Shown here: in pieces, positions 24,963-33,322 of the stretch
Position numbering within the stretch: position 1 is the first letter of the stretch
How the letters are laid out: every line of letters starts with the position of its first letter
NCBI RefSeq assembly: GCF_009184425.1
Contig: NZ_WELG01000002.1
Location: forward strand, 992,001-1,056,000
Direction of reading: 5' to 3'
Length of the DNA: 64,000 nucleotides
Source of the DNA: Flagellimonas olearia
GTDB lineage: Bacteria; Bacteroidota; Bacteroidia; Flavobacteriales; Flavobacteriaceae
Notes under the pieces: generated by a model
What the model saw: only the letters and a program-made list of their open reading frames with translations
The model's database searches: none
What the model was told of the DNA's origin: nothing
Made by a program: the position numbers and the translations under genes

Positions 24963-25907
24963 TCACCCCTTTTTTAGGTTTTCCAACATCTCAACCGTGG
25001 TTTGGTCCAAATTGAACCTAGGTTGCCAACCCCAGTCTTTTCGCGCTGCCGTATCGTCAATACTGCTAGGCCATGAATCGGCTATTTGCTGCCTAAAATC
25101 AGGAGCATAGCTAATGGTGAAATCCGGAATGTGTTTTTGGATGCTTTTGGCCACTTCATTGGGCGTGAAGCTCATACTGCCCAAATTATAGGAAGATCGT
25201 ATGGTGAGATTTTCAGCAGGACTTTCCATTAAACCAATAGTGGCCCTAATGGCATCATCCATATACATCATGGGAAGTCGGGTCTCTTTATCCAAAAAAC
25301 TTTGATAGGTGCCTTTTTTAAGAGCTTCGTGATATATTTCCACGGCATAGTCCGTGGTTCCACCACCGGGCATGGTTTTCCAACTGATCAATCCTGGATA
25401 GCGCACGCTACGCACATCCACCCCAAATTTTTTAAAATAATATTCGCACCAACGTTCCCCGGATTGCTTGCTTATGCCGTAAACCGTACTGGGTTCCATA
25501 ATGGTGTTCTGCGGGGTGTCGTCCTTTGGGGTGTTGGGCCCAAAAACAGCAATGCTTGAAGGCCAGAAGACCTTGGAAATCTTACCTTCCCGAGCTAGGT
25601 TCAAGATGTTGAACAGGGAACCCATGTTGAGGCTCCAGGCCCGCATGGGGAATTTCTCTGCCGTGGCGCTCAACATGGCGGCCATTAAATACACCTCATC
25701 TATCTCATAGTGCATTACAACATCCTCAATAGCTTCATAGTTTGTGGCGTCCAAAAGCTCAAAGGGACCTGATGCCATCAGGCCATCGTTACCTTCCCGG
25801 ATATCACTGGCTATGACACTTTCCCTACCATATTTGTCCCTGAGTTCTATGGTAAGTTCTGTCCCAATTTGTCCACAAGCACCTAGAATGAGAATGGGCT
25901 TTTGCAT
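24963..25907 (-). CDS. L-threonine 3-dehydrogenase, extended-SDR (epimerase) type
   Basis: 314 residues. Rossmann motif LGACGQIGTEL (residues 8-18), catalytic Tyr143/Lys147 in VYGISKQSGE, and the hallmark YPGLISWKTMPGGGTTDYAVEIY split across about 195-215, which separates this group from UDP-galactose epimerases. Length matches the characterised Flavobacterium enzyme (about 312). It oxidises threonine to 2-amino-3-ketobutyrate with NAD. It is monocistronic as far as can be seen, divergent from the small lipoprotein gene at 25972. It is different from the zinc-dependent Tdh of E. coli. Confidence 0.9.
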   Translation of the reverse strand: MQKPILILGACGQIGTELTIELRDKYGRESVIASDIREGNDGLMASGPFELLDATNYEAIEDVVMHYEIDEVYLMAAMLSATAEKFPMRAWSLNMGSLFNILNLAREGKISKVFWPSSIAVFGPNTPKDDTPQNTIMEPSTVYGISKQSGERWCEYYFKKFGVDVRSVRYPGLISWKTMPGGGTTDYAVEIYHEALKKGTYQSFLDKETRLPMMYMDDAIRATIGLMESPAENLTIRSSYNLGSMSFTPNEVAKSIQKHIPDFTISYAPDFRQQIADSWPSSIDDTAARKDWGWQPRFNLDQTTVEMLENLKKG

Positions 25908-25971
25908 TTAATTTCAAGTTAATTGCGTTCAGGGGTAAAGATAGCCTTTATTAAAATTTGTACATTCGCTT

Positions 25972-26469
25972 ATGCGAAAATTGTTATGGATGTCCATGGT
26001 TTTTACGGTCTTATGGAGCTGTAAAAAAACCGAAGCGGTTACAGAGGAGCCGGAAAGTGAGGTGCTTGTTTTCAACTACCAAAAACTGCCGACCAAGTTG
26101 ACCTTGAACCCAGAGGCGACCACTATTGTGGAATCATGGGAAGAATTTAAGGCACTGACCGCAAGCATAGATGTATTGTACCGGGCAACCAACAATGAAG
26201 ATCTCAGCTTGGCCATTGACGACCTTATCGAGAAGGAGAAGCTCATGGCAGGGGGAACTTATCCCGAATTGTTCAATGCCTTTCAGGTGAAAAGTAGACA
26301 ACAAGTGCTCAGAACCTATTTGTACAAGGTAAAATCCAAGATTTTGGAGAATCAGGAAACCACGGAGCCCACCATTGAAATGATGGAAGCCTATAATGCC
26401 CTTCGAAAGCAATTGAATATCATTGTGAACAGTCAGTTGGACAAAAATCTAATATTGGATGAAGAATAA
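25972..26469 (+). CDS. Small lipoprotein, unknown family
   Basis: 165 residues; lipobox LWSC (Cys17) followed by KKTEAVTEEPESE, a charged linker. The mature part is predicted helical with regions such as LPTKLTLNPEATTIVESWEEF, AIDDLIEKEKLMAGG and KSRQQVLRTYLYKVKSKI. No family was recognised. Its last 11 bases overlap the start of the next gene (26459), so the two are translationally coupled. A role together with the NTF2-like partner is likely but unknown. Confidence 0.78.
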   Translation: MRKLLWMSMVFTVLWSCKKTEAVTEEPESEVLVFNYQKLPTKLTLNPEATTIVESWEEFKALTASIDVLYRATNNEDLSLAIDDLIEKEKLMAGGTYPELFNAFQVKSRQQVLRTYLYKVKSKILENQETTEPTIEMMEAYNALRKQLNIIVNSQLDKNLILDEE

Positions 26470-26956
26470 AATTTGTTATCTGTTGTTTTTTGTGGTGTTG
26501 GCAGGAACGGCCCAAACCACGGAAAAGGAAAAAATCGGAAAGGTATTGGATGCCTGGCACATGGCGGCTTCCAATGCTGATTTTGATGCCTACTTTGGGA
26601 AAATGACCCGAGATGCGGTGTTTATAGGTACGGATGCTACCGAAAATTGGCAGAACGAAGAGTTCAAAGCCTTTTCCAAACCTTATTTTGATCGCGGAAA
26701 AGCATGGAGTTTTACTGCGGTACAGCGTAATATCTACCTTAACGCAACCAAGGATTTTGCTTGGTTTGATGAATTGTTGGATACCCAGATGAAACTGTGC
26801 CGGGGTTCCGGGGTTCTCAAAAAAGAAAATGGGCAATGGAAGATTGCCCATTATGTACTTTCAATTGCCGTTCCCAATGAAAATGTGGATGAATTGATCG
26901 AGATGAAGGAAAAAAAGGATGATCAGTTGCTGCTTGAACTAAGGAAGCAACAATAA
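26459..26956 (+). CDS. Secreted NTF2/SnoaL-like protein
   Basis: 165 residues with a signal peptide (..LAGTA-QTTEKEK). The mature part has the NTF2-like cone fold pattern: IGKVLDAWHMAASNADFDAYFGKMTRDAVFIGTD.., ENWQNEEFKAFSKPYFDRGKAW, and a final strand pair GVLKKENGQWKIAHYVLSIAVPNE. In this family the cavity may bind a small ligand; members in this group have no known enzymatic activity. Its ATG overlaps the end of the lipoprotein gene by 11 bp. It is convergent with the TPR protein gene (4 bp between stops). Confidence 0.85.
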   Translation: MKNKICYLLFFVVLAGTAQTTEKEKIGKVLDAWHMAASNADFDAYFGKMTRDAVFIGTDATENWQNEEFKAFSKPYFDRGKAWSFTAVQRNIYLNATKDFAWFDELLDTQMKLCRGSGVLKKENGQWKIAHYVLSIAVPNENVDELIEMKEKKDDQLLLELRKQQ

Positions 26957-26960
26957 TCGT

Positions 26961-27656
26961 CTACTCTTGACCTTCGGGCTTTTCTTTTCGGGACTCCAAG
27001 GCCTGCTTGCTCAAACTGGCCAAATTGAAGTTGGGTTCAAGCTTCAAGGCCTCATCCATGGCGGCAATGGCCGCATCGATATTGTTTTGGTCCAAATTAA
27101 AGGTCAATAGGCCCTTCAAATGATAAAAAGCGGCTTTTAAAGGAACTTCATAAGGCTGTTGTCTTTCGTAGAAAGCATATTTCATATCATCTTGGGCATT
27201 GGCAATCCCATATTCTATATTGGTGCCTGCCCCGGCCGTATCCCCTGTTTGTATCTTAAGATCGGCCAATTCATAGGCCAAATAAGGAGATGGGTCTCTT
27301 TTGAAGAGTGCTTCAAACTGTTCCAATGCTCTTTTGGGTTGGTTCAAGGCCTTTAGTGAAACTGCCTTTACCTGAATGGCCAAGTCAGAATCGGAATCGT
27401 TCTTCTCTATTCCAATGGTATTCAGGGCCTGCATGTGTTGCCCATTGTTCATATAGATAAAAGACAGGGTGTCCCTTCTTTCTTGGGAAGGGGCAAGTAC
27501 GTTCAAATGGGTCAGTGCTCCAATAACGCCCACAACATCGCCCTGCAAGCGCATTTCGTTGTAATATGCCTGGTAGTGCTCCAAAAGTTCGTTCTTGGTT
27601 TGGGCCATGGCACCAAAGCCAAGGAACAATAGCAATAGAGGTAAAGTCTTTTTCAT
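26961..27656 (-). CDS. Secreted TPR protein
   Basis: 231 residues with signal peptide (..GFGAMA-QTKNE). The body holds about four tetratricopeptide-like helical pairs, for example GQHMQALNTIG, QPKRALEQFEALFKRDPSPYLAYELADLKIQTGD and NNIDAAIAAMDEALKLEPNFNLA. TPR units bind protein partners, here in the periplasm. It is convergent with the NTF2-like gene. The next minus-strand gene upstream ends at 27730, 73 bp away. Confidence 0.85.
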   Translation of the reverse strand: MKKTLPLLLLFLGFGAMAQTKNELLEHYQAYYNEMRLQGDVVGVIGALTHLNVLAPSQERRDTLSFIYMNNGQHMQALNTIGIEKNDSDSDLAIQVKAVSLKALNQPKRALEQFEALFKRDPSPYLAYELADLKIQTGDTAGAGTNIEYGIANAQDDMKYAFYERQQPYEVPLKAAFYHLKGLLTFNLDQNNIDAAIAAMDEALKLEPNFNLASLSKQALESRKEKPEGQE

Positions 27657-27729
27657 TGATCTTCAAATTAGTGCGCCAAAACTAAAAAAATTATCTGAAC
27701 AAAGCTGTTAAGAAAATGCCATAAGGAAA

Positions 27730-28539
27730 TTAGGTGAGGATAGAGGTAGTGAACCTATGGGATTTGTCCAAAAAATTGGTGCTTAAGATTACTTTACCCT
27801 CATGTTCTGGAGGATTATCAAGATAGTTGGGAGGCGTAATCCCTCTTTTCTTGGCTTCATTCACATAGTAATCCATTTTTTTCGGGTGCAACGGATATAC
27901 GCCATTAAAGATTTCCCCCCAGTACTGATTTTGGATGATGGTGGTTATCATGTGGATGCAATCCTCCAGATGGATGAGATTAACGGGGTCGTGTCCATTA
28001 GAAAGATCCTGTTTGTTGGAAAGCATGGTAACCGGATGGCGATGGGGTCCGATGAGACCACCAAATCGTATGACCGTGGTCTGTAGGTTGGGGTCTCCCA
28101 TAAAGCGTTGTTCACAGACCAACAACTGTTTGCCCGACTCCGTATTGGGTTGTGAAGGCGTCTGTTCGGTGACTTTCCCTTCAACAGTTCCGTATACAGA
28201 TGTACTGCTGATAAAAATAAGCTTTGAAACCTCACTTTTTTTGATTTCGGTGTGCACCAACTTCATTTTCTCTACAAAGCTTTCTGCATTTTTGCCACGT
28301 AGCCTTGGAGGCACGTTAATGATCAAAATGTCGATGTCCCGTAAAAATCCAGCAACATCACCCTGAAGCTCCTTTTCTGATAGGGTAATCTGAAACGGGT
28401 GTATCCCTTCTTCCTGAAGTTGCGCGAGCTTCTCCTTTGAGGTGGTGGAACCGTGAACAATATGGGAGTTTTTCACCAATCGTTTGGCTAAGGGGAATCC
28501 CAACCAACCACAACCCAAAACGCCTATCTTATCAGTCAA
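27730..28539 (-). CDS. NAD(P)-binding epimerase-like protein (YeeZ type)
   Basis: 269 residues starting at a TTG (28537-28539) whose eight bases TTGACTGA also contain the stop of the upstream peptidase gene, so translation is coupled. Rossmann motif GVLGCGWLGFPLAKRL; FISSTSVYG resembles the catalytic region of SDR-type epimerases (the Ser and Tyr are seen, but the usual YxxxK is not clear). C-terminal YYVNEAKKRGI.. and LSTNFL. Homologues of YeeZ are annotated as predicted epimerases of unknown substrate. Cytoplasmic. Confidence 0.8.
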   Translation of the reverse strand: MTDKIGVLGCGWLGFPLAKRLVKNSHIVHGSTTSKEKLAQLQEEGIHPFQITLSEKELQGDVAGFLRDIDILIINVPPRLRGKNAESFVEKMKLVHTEIKKSEVSKLIFISSTSVYGTVEGKVTEQTPSQPNTESGKQLLVCEQRFMGDPNLQTTVIRFGGLIGPHRHPVTMLSNKQDLSNGHDPVNLIHLEDCIHMITTIIQNQYWGEIFNGVYPLHPKKMDYYVNEAKKRGITPPNYLDNPPEHEGKVILSTNFLDKSHRFTTSILT

Positions 28540-30811
28540 ACCGTAATGTTTTGATGGTCAATATGGCATCGTTCAACACAAAGGGCATTGGGATGCTGGT
28601 CTCAGGTCTTTTTGGAACACTGAAATCGGGATGGGTCAACAGGTCGTTGGAAGCTTCGTAAAAGGATAGCTCCAATACCGAGTCTTTTGGAAATTGCATC
28701 TCTATTTCGGTAAAATCATTGTTGGTGATATAGTGTGTGATCAATCGATTGCCCCGGTTTTCCAAAAAATGGGAAGTCAACGGAATCCGATTTACCTGGA
28801 CATTGGTCAGGGGTATGGAGTTGGTATACACATCCAAACGGTTGACATCGCGTTTTGGCGTGATGCAAATTTCAAGCACCCGGTTTTCACCAATAATGGT
28901 GTCCTTTACGGTATCAATCTGCGGAAGTGCAATATTTTTTTTGGGAGCATCAGCAATGTGGGTAAGCTCTGTACGGTATTTGCTGGCGAGTGTTTCATGT
29001 TCCTTAGCCGTGGGTTTACGCTTTTCACTTCCCAAAAACTGGCCATTCCATTCAATCAGCCTATTGTCATATGTGGCCCAAGAAGCAACATCCGTATCGG
29101 CATTATAAACATACAGTAGGCTACTGGGTTTGGGTCTTTTTGAATTGAAATTTGAGTTGATATGGGATGATATGCCAAAAACAAAGAACAGGAAGAGGAA
29201 GAGGTAGGCCAAACGGTCCTTGGTCTTCAATTGACCGAAAAATGGTAAGACCAGAACAAACAGTAGGGTTGTGAACACCGTTGCGGCCACCATCATCTTC
29301 AATCCCAGACCCACAGGAAACATTTTAATAAAGGGCGCATGGATAAAAATTGCAGGCAAGGCCAAGAACACCAACAAAAAAGGATTGGGCTCTTCTTGGT
29401 TGAGGGTTACCATAAAAGCGGCCAATAGTCCAAATAAAGGCACAACAAAGAAGCTTGCCCCGGGCAAATATTGGGCAACCAATCCACAGATGATCAACCA
29501 AATTACAATGGGAGCGACCAGAAGGTTGGGTGTACTGGTTTTACGGAATTTATGGTAGATCCAGAAGCAAACCGACAAAGCCATCATGGCATACACTAGA
29601 ATATACAAGTGCCCGTTGTAGGTGAAGCCATGGAGCATATCCTTGAAACCGGGATACCACCATGTGATGACCCTCCAACAAAAATACCCCAGCACTCCAT
29701 TGACGACCAAAGCGAACAAAAGAGGAACAAACCCTTTTAAAATGGCTTTGGGCTGCAACTTTTTCTTTTTAAAACCCAATACCAATAGTATCAGAAATGC
29801 CAACAAGGCCAGTCCGAACATGGGCCAGATCCAATCGAAGGGATAAGAAACCAGATTAAAAAAGGGAAGGTTAAAGTAGATGTAGTCGTTTAAACTTTTG
29901 AGGTTCCCCAAATCGGCTTGGCTGAAATGGTTCAATAAAGGCATTAGGTAACTGCCTTGATGGGCCAAGGTTTTTTTATCCAGCCTTTCATATGTATCCA
30001 GCGCCGTGTGATAATCAAAATGGTCATCAATGAATGCAAAATTGAAGCCTTCAATATCCCCATCTTCCCTGAAAACGGTCAAATCGGTATCGTTGGGCAA
30101 CATTTTATAGATGCTATAGGCCAAAGAGTTGGCCACAGGATATTTTGGATGGGCTTTGGTAAATTCCTTGATCAGGGTGCCATTGCCACGATTGGTCTCA
30201 ATGAGCATATAGCTGGGACCTCCACTGCCACGTGCTTCAAAATTGAGTACCAAGCCCACATCTTTTGCCCAAGGATGTTTGTTCACAAAAAGATCGGCAC
30301 CGTTAAGACCCAGTTCCTCCGCATCCGTGATCAGGATGATGATATCGTTTTTTGGTGTCTGGCTTTCGGCCAAAAAGGCTCGTACCCCTTCCAGAATGGT
30401 GGCCACACCGCTAGCGGCGTCACTGGCCCCATAAGAGGAGTGTGGGTTGCTGTCGTAATGGGAAAGGAGCAAAAGTGCTTTTCCGTTCGTTGTTCCTTTT
30501 ATGCGGGCCAAAATATTGGTGGCCTTGCTAAGATTTCCCCAATCGCCAGCGGTATACCCTTCCTGGGTTGAGGTTTCCAATCCCATTTTTTTGAGTTCGG
30601 CAATGATATAGTTTCTAGCTCGGATATGACCGGGAAACCCAACCGCATGGGGCTCTAGGGATAGATTCTTGACATGAACCAAGGCCCTATCCGTGGAAAA
30701 GGACTGTGAAGGTGCCTCAGCATCGGGATGGTAGGAGGGCATCAAAGCCTTGTAGCACCAATACACTGAAAATAAGAGGACTAAAAGGGCAAGCGTTCGG
30801 GAGAGCTTCAT
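28532..30811 (-). CDS. Membrane-bound M28-family zinc peptidase
   Basis: 759 residues. One N-terminal membrane helix (about 7-22), then an M28 aminopeptidase domain at about 40-310 with metal ligands His118/Asp120 (LLSHYDSNP), Asp131 (DAASG), Glu165/Glu166 (DAEELG), Glu192 (NFEARG) and a late His in DYHTALDT. From about residue 330 to 590 there are at least eight hydrophobic segments. A beta-rich part (about 600-759) closes the protein. The order peptidase, multi-TM, C-terminal luminal part is the same as in the eukaryotic Fxna/ERMP1 peptidases. Catalytic part would face the periplasm. The epimerase gene overlaps its stop. Confidence 0.88.
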   Translation of the reverse strand: MKLSRTLALLVLLFSVYWCYKALMPSYHPDAEAPSQSFSTDRALVHVKNLSLEPHAVGFPGHIRARNYIIAELKKMGLETSTQEGYTAGDWGNLSKATNILARIKGTTNGKALLLLSHYDSNPHSSYGASDAASGVATILEGVRAFLAESQTPKNDIIILITDAEELGLNGADLFVNKHPWAKDVGLVLNFEARGSGGPSYMLIETNRGNGTLIKEFTKAHPKYPVANSLAYSIYKMLPNDTDLTVFREDGDIEGFNFAFIDDHFDYHTALDTYERLDKKTLAHQGSYLMPLLNHFSQADLGNLKSLNDYIYFNLPFFNLVSYPFDWIWPMFGLALLAFLILLVLGFKKKKLQPKAILKGFVPLLFALVVNGVLGYFCWRVITWWYPGFKDMLHGFTYNGHLYILVYAMMALSVCFWIYHKFRKTSTPNLLVAPIVIWLIICGLVAQYLPGASFFVVPLFGLLAAFMVTLNQEEPNPFLLVFLALPAIFIHAPFIKMFPVGLGLKMMVAATVFTTLLFVLVLPFFGQLKTKDRLAYLFLFLFFVFGISSHINSNFNSKRPKPSSLLYVYNADTDVASWATYDNRLIEWNGQFLGSEKRKPTAKEHETLASKYRTELTHIADAPKKNIALPQIDTVKDTIIGENRVLEICITPKRDVNRLDVYTNSIPLTNVQVNRIPLTSHFLENRGNRLITHYITNNDFTEIEMQFPKDSVLELSFYEASNDLLTHPDFSVPKRPETSIPMPFVLNDAILTIKTLRFD

Positions 30812-30933
30812 GGTTTTGCATTGTTAGGACATAAAAATAGAAAAATATGAAAGGTTCTCACATTTGAACTAAAAAAGTTATGTTATTCGCTAAAAAAAGC
30901 TATATTTAATATTCAACCTTAAATTTCAACCCT

Positions 30934-31404
30934 ATGGCAATCAAGAGTTTTCAAGGCATACGATCTAAGGAGGAGTCCAAGAAGAAATACGATGCACCCA
31001 TATTGGTGGAGGACTACATGACGAAAAAGTTGATTACGTTTTCCCCGGAACAGTCCATTCTGGAAGTCATGGAAGCCTTTGCCAAATACCACATTTCTGG
31101 GGGACCGGTCTTGGACAATAACGGATTTTTAGTGGGAATCATTTCTGAAGCGGACTGCATGAAGCAGATTTCGGAGAGCCGTTATTTTAACCAACCCATT
31201 TTGGACAAAAGTGTGGAACGGTACATGACCAAAGAGGTGGAAACCATTCCCCACGACATGAGCATTTTTGACGCTGCAGGAATCTTTGACCGTCATAACC
31301 GGAGAAGATTGCCCGTAATGAAAAAAGATATTCTCGTTGGACAAATCAGCCGAAAGGATATTGTAGTGGCCGCTCTAAAGCTCAATGCCCAGAATTGGAA
31401 ATAA
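30934..31404 (+). CDS. CBS-domain protein
   Basis: 156 residues made of two CBS motifs: VEDYMTKKLITFSPEQSILEV.. GPVLDNNGFLVGIISEAD and VERYMTKEVETIPHDMSIFDA.. RRLPVMKKDILVGQISRKD. CBS pairs bind adenine nucleotides such as AMP or ATP. A short basic N-terminus (FQGIRSKEESKKKY) precedes the domain. It is divergent from the M28 peptidase gene (122 bp between starts); TATATTTA at 30901-30908 is a near match to a -7 box. Partner protein unknown. Confidence 0.9.
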   Translation: MAIKSFQGIRSKEESKKKYDAPILVEDYMTKKLITFSPEQSILEVMEAFAKYHISGGPVLDNNGFLVGIISEADCMKQISESRYFNQPILDKSVERYMTKEVETIPHDMSIFDAAGIFDRHNRRRLPVMKKDILVGQISRKDIVVAALKLNAQNWK

Positions 31405-31411
31405 CATCCGT

Positions 31412-31765
31412 TCACTCCCGTTTTACGATCATATAATAATCGTTGTCCAAGGGTAAATACCCAAGGTCGTACACAAAATAGTAGGTACTCCCTTTTTTGG
31501 TGGTATACAGGTTGGTGATGTATTCAAAATCAAAGCCTTTGTCCAGCAATCGCATCTTTGTAGTACTGGTTTTCCCTTCTTTTAAAGGAAAGCTGTCTAG
31601 GATACGATAATTCTTCCGCAATTTGTTGTTAATGTTGCGCACCAAGTTTTTGCTGTCCTTGTTCAGCCGATTGTTATAGGCATTTCTACAGTGGTCGGAG
31701 CAGTATTTTTGGTCTATCCTACCCAAGAGCTTTGCTCCACATTCCAAGCATTTTTTTTCGGCCAT
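31412..31765 (-). CDS. Zinc-ribbon protein of unknown function
   Basis: 117 residues. The N-terminus has a Cys4 motif: KCLECGAKLLGRIDQKYCSDHCRNAY, i.e. CxxC-x12-CxxxC, the DUF2116-type zinc ribbon, followed by basic helices (RLNKDSKNLVRNINNKLRKNYRIL). The C-terminal ~50 residues form beta strands with many aromatic residues (TYYFVYDLGYLPLDNDYYM). Nucleic acid binding is plausible but not shown. It lies 10 bp after the pentapeptide gene, on the same strand. Confidence 0.8.
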   Translation of the reverse strand: MAEKKCLECGAKLLGRIDQKYCSDHCRNAYNNRLNKDSKNLVRNINNKLRKNYRILDSFPLKEGKTSTTKMRLLDKGFDFEYITNLYTTKKGSTYYFVYDLGYLPLDNDYYMIVKRE

Positions 31766-31775
31766 AGGATTGGAT

Positions 31776-32348
31776 TTAGGTCACTACAATATCATACTTT
31801 TTTAACAAACCCATGAGGTTATCCTTGCTGAACTTACTCTTTTTGAGGGAGTTTCTGGTGGGGTCTATGGAAAAATCATAGGCAGATTCAAAATCCACAC
31901 CTTCCAAATTGGTACGGTCAAAAATGGCATCCTTTAAGTCGGAACCCGGAAAAGAACTCCCTTTTAGGGAGGCGTTGGAAAAATCGGTCTGGTGCAACTT
32001 GCAATTCAAAAACCGGGTCTGGGGAATTTCCAATTCATAAAAAGAAGCCACGGAAAGATTACATCCGTCAAAATGAAACGACAGCAACATCGGGTTACAG
32101 CTGTCAAACTGAAGCCCCACCAATTTGCAATTGATGAATTCCACCTCATTAAATGTGGTATGGGCCAAGTTGGCATTGGTCAAATCGCAGTCTTCAAAGG
32201 TGCATTCCACAAAGTTCTGGTTGTCCAAAAACGCCTTGGAGAACAAACAATCCACAAAACGACAATTTTCATAATCCCCTTTGGGCAACTTGGTTTGTGT
32301 ATAATCCTGTTTGATAAACTCGGTGTCCAGCCAAAATGATTGTGCCAT
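31776..32348 (-). CDS. Pentapeptide-repeat protein, Qnr/MfpA-like
   Basis: 190 residues made almost wholly of pentapeptide units with A(D/N)LxX or C(D/E)F/L periods: NCRFVDCLFSKAFL, VECTFEDCDLTNANLAHTTF, FDGCNLSVASFYEL, and SNASLKGSSFPGSDLKDAIF. The C-terminal helix-like end GLLKKYDIVV aligns in layout with the QnrB end LLERLGIAV (general knowledge of that family). The right-handed quadrilateral beta helix of Qnr mimics DNA and shields gyrase from quinolones. Chromosomal homologues of this kind occur in many bacteria with no proven resistance. It lies 10 bp before the zinc-ribbon gene. Confidence 0.85.
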   Translation of the reverse strand: MAQSFWLDTEFIKQDYTQTKLPKGDYENCRFVDCLFSKAFLDNQNFVECTFEDCDLTNANLAHTTFNEVEFINCKLVGLQFDSCNPMLLSFHFDGCNLSVASFYELEIPQTRFLNCKLHQTDFSNASLKGSSFPGSDLKDAIFDRTNLEGVDFESAYDFSIDPTRNSLKKSKFSKDNLMGLLKKYDIVVT

Positions 32349-32457
32349 ACGAAGTGGGTTCCAATGAAATTAAATAGTTTCCGGGGTCATGTGCAATGCA
32401 GGGTAAGTTACAAAAACTGAAGGGGATTGTTAAGGAAAAGATAAACCTGAAATTTTA

Positions 32458-32510
32458 TTTGGAACAATCGTTCTAAAATGAATACGTTTGTATTGGAACA
32501 TTCATTCCAA
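32458..32510 (+). promoter_or_regulatory. Promoter with two TetR-type operators
   Basis: TTTG (32458-32461)-N21-TACGTTTG (32483-32490) is an exact Bacteroidota promoter. Operator 1 is TTGGAACAATCGTTCTAA (32459-32476), overlapping the -33 box; operator 2 is TTGGAACATTCATTCCAA (32493-32510), just after the -7 box and over the likely transcription start. Each has 7-bp arms with one mismatch around a 4-bp centre. The SDR ATG is at 32536 and the TetR gene follows it. Confidence 0.82.
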
Positions 32511-32535
32511 AATAAAAACAAAAAACAATTACACC

Positions 32536-33285
32536 ATGAAAAAACTATTGGGAAAAGTAGCCATCATTACCGGGGCAACAAGTGGAATGGGTCTGGAAAC
32601 GGCCAAAAAGTATCTTGAGGAGGGGGCCAAAGTGGTCCTTACCGGTAGAAGTCAGGACAAGTTGAATGCCATAGAGGACCAACTCTCTGGAGAGTATTTA
32701 TTGGTCAGGGCAGAAGCCTCCAGTGTTTCAGACAGTGCGGACCTTGTGGCGCAAACCGTGGAGCGGTTTGGAAAGATCGACATCTTGTTCTTGAACGCAG
32801 GGGTTTTTAGAATAGAGCCTTTGGAACATCTGACCGAGCAGATTTTTGACGAAGTGTACGACATAAACGTGCGAGGCCCACTATTTACCGTAAAGGCCGC
32901 TTATGAATACTTGAACGAGGGAGCCAGTATCATTTTCAACACCTCCATTGTAAACGTAAAAGGCTTTACGGGCATGTCTGCCTACGGATCTAGTAAAGCG
33001 GCATTGCGATCCCTGACCCGTACATTGGCTGCCGAGTTGGGTCCCAAGGGAATCCGGGTGAATTCCATAGCACCGGGACCTATTGACACCCCTATTTACA
33101 TTAAGCATAATGCGCCGCAGGAGAACGTGGACCAAATGGCATCCAACCTTCCATCATTGATACCCCAAGGTAGGTTTGGGACTGTTGAAGAGATTGCTTC
33201 TACGGCGGTATTCTTGGGGTCTTCGGACAGTAGCTATATCACCGGGGCGGAGATTCCCGTGGATGGAGGATTGGCGCAAGTGTAA
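32536..33285 (+). CDS. Short-chain dehydrogenase/reductase (SDR)
   Basis: 249 residues from the ATG at 32536. Classical SDR motifs: TGATSGMGLETAKKYLEEGA (TGxxxGxG), NAG in FLNAGVF, and Ser/Tyr/Lys in FNTSIVNVKGFTGMSAYGSSKAA (YxxxK), with PG at ..SIAPGPIDTPIY. Basic residue after the second strand (TGRSQ) suggests NADP preference. It is the first gene of an operon with the TetR gene (37 bp gap) under a promoter flanked by two operators, so it is likely induced by the molecule the TetR protein binds. The substrate is unknown. Confidence 0.93.
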   Translation: MKKLLGKVAIITGATSGMGLETAKKYLEEGAKVVLTGRSQDKLNAIEDQLSGEYLLVRAEASSVSDSADLVAQTVERFGKIDILFLNAGVFRIEPLEHLTEQIFDEVYDINVRGPLFTVKAAYEYLNEGASIIFNTSIVNVKGFTGMSAYGSSKAALRSLTRTLAAELGPKGIRVNSIAPGPIDTPIYIKHNAPQENVDQMASNLPSLIPQGRFGTVEEIASTAVFLGSSDSSYITGAEIPVDGGLAQV

Positions 33286-33322
33286 TTTTTTGAATACTTT
33301 CGAAAGAATTATTTCGAAACAC

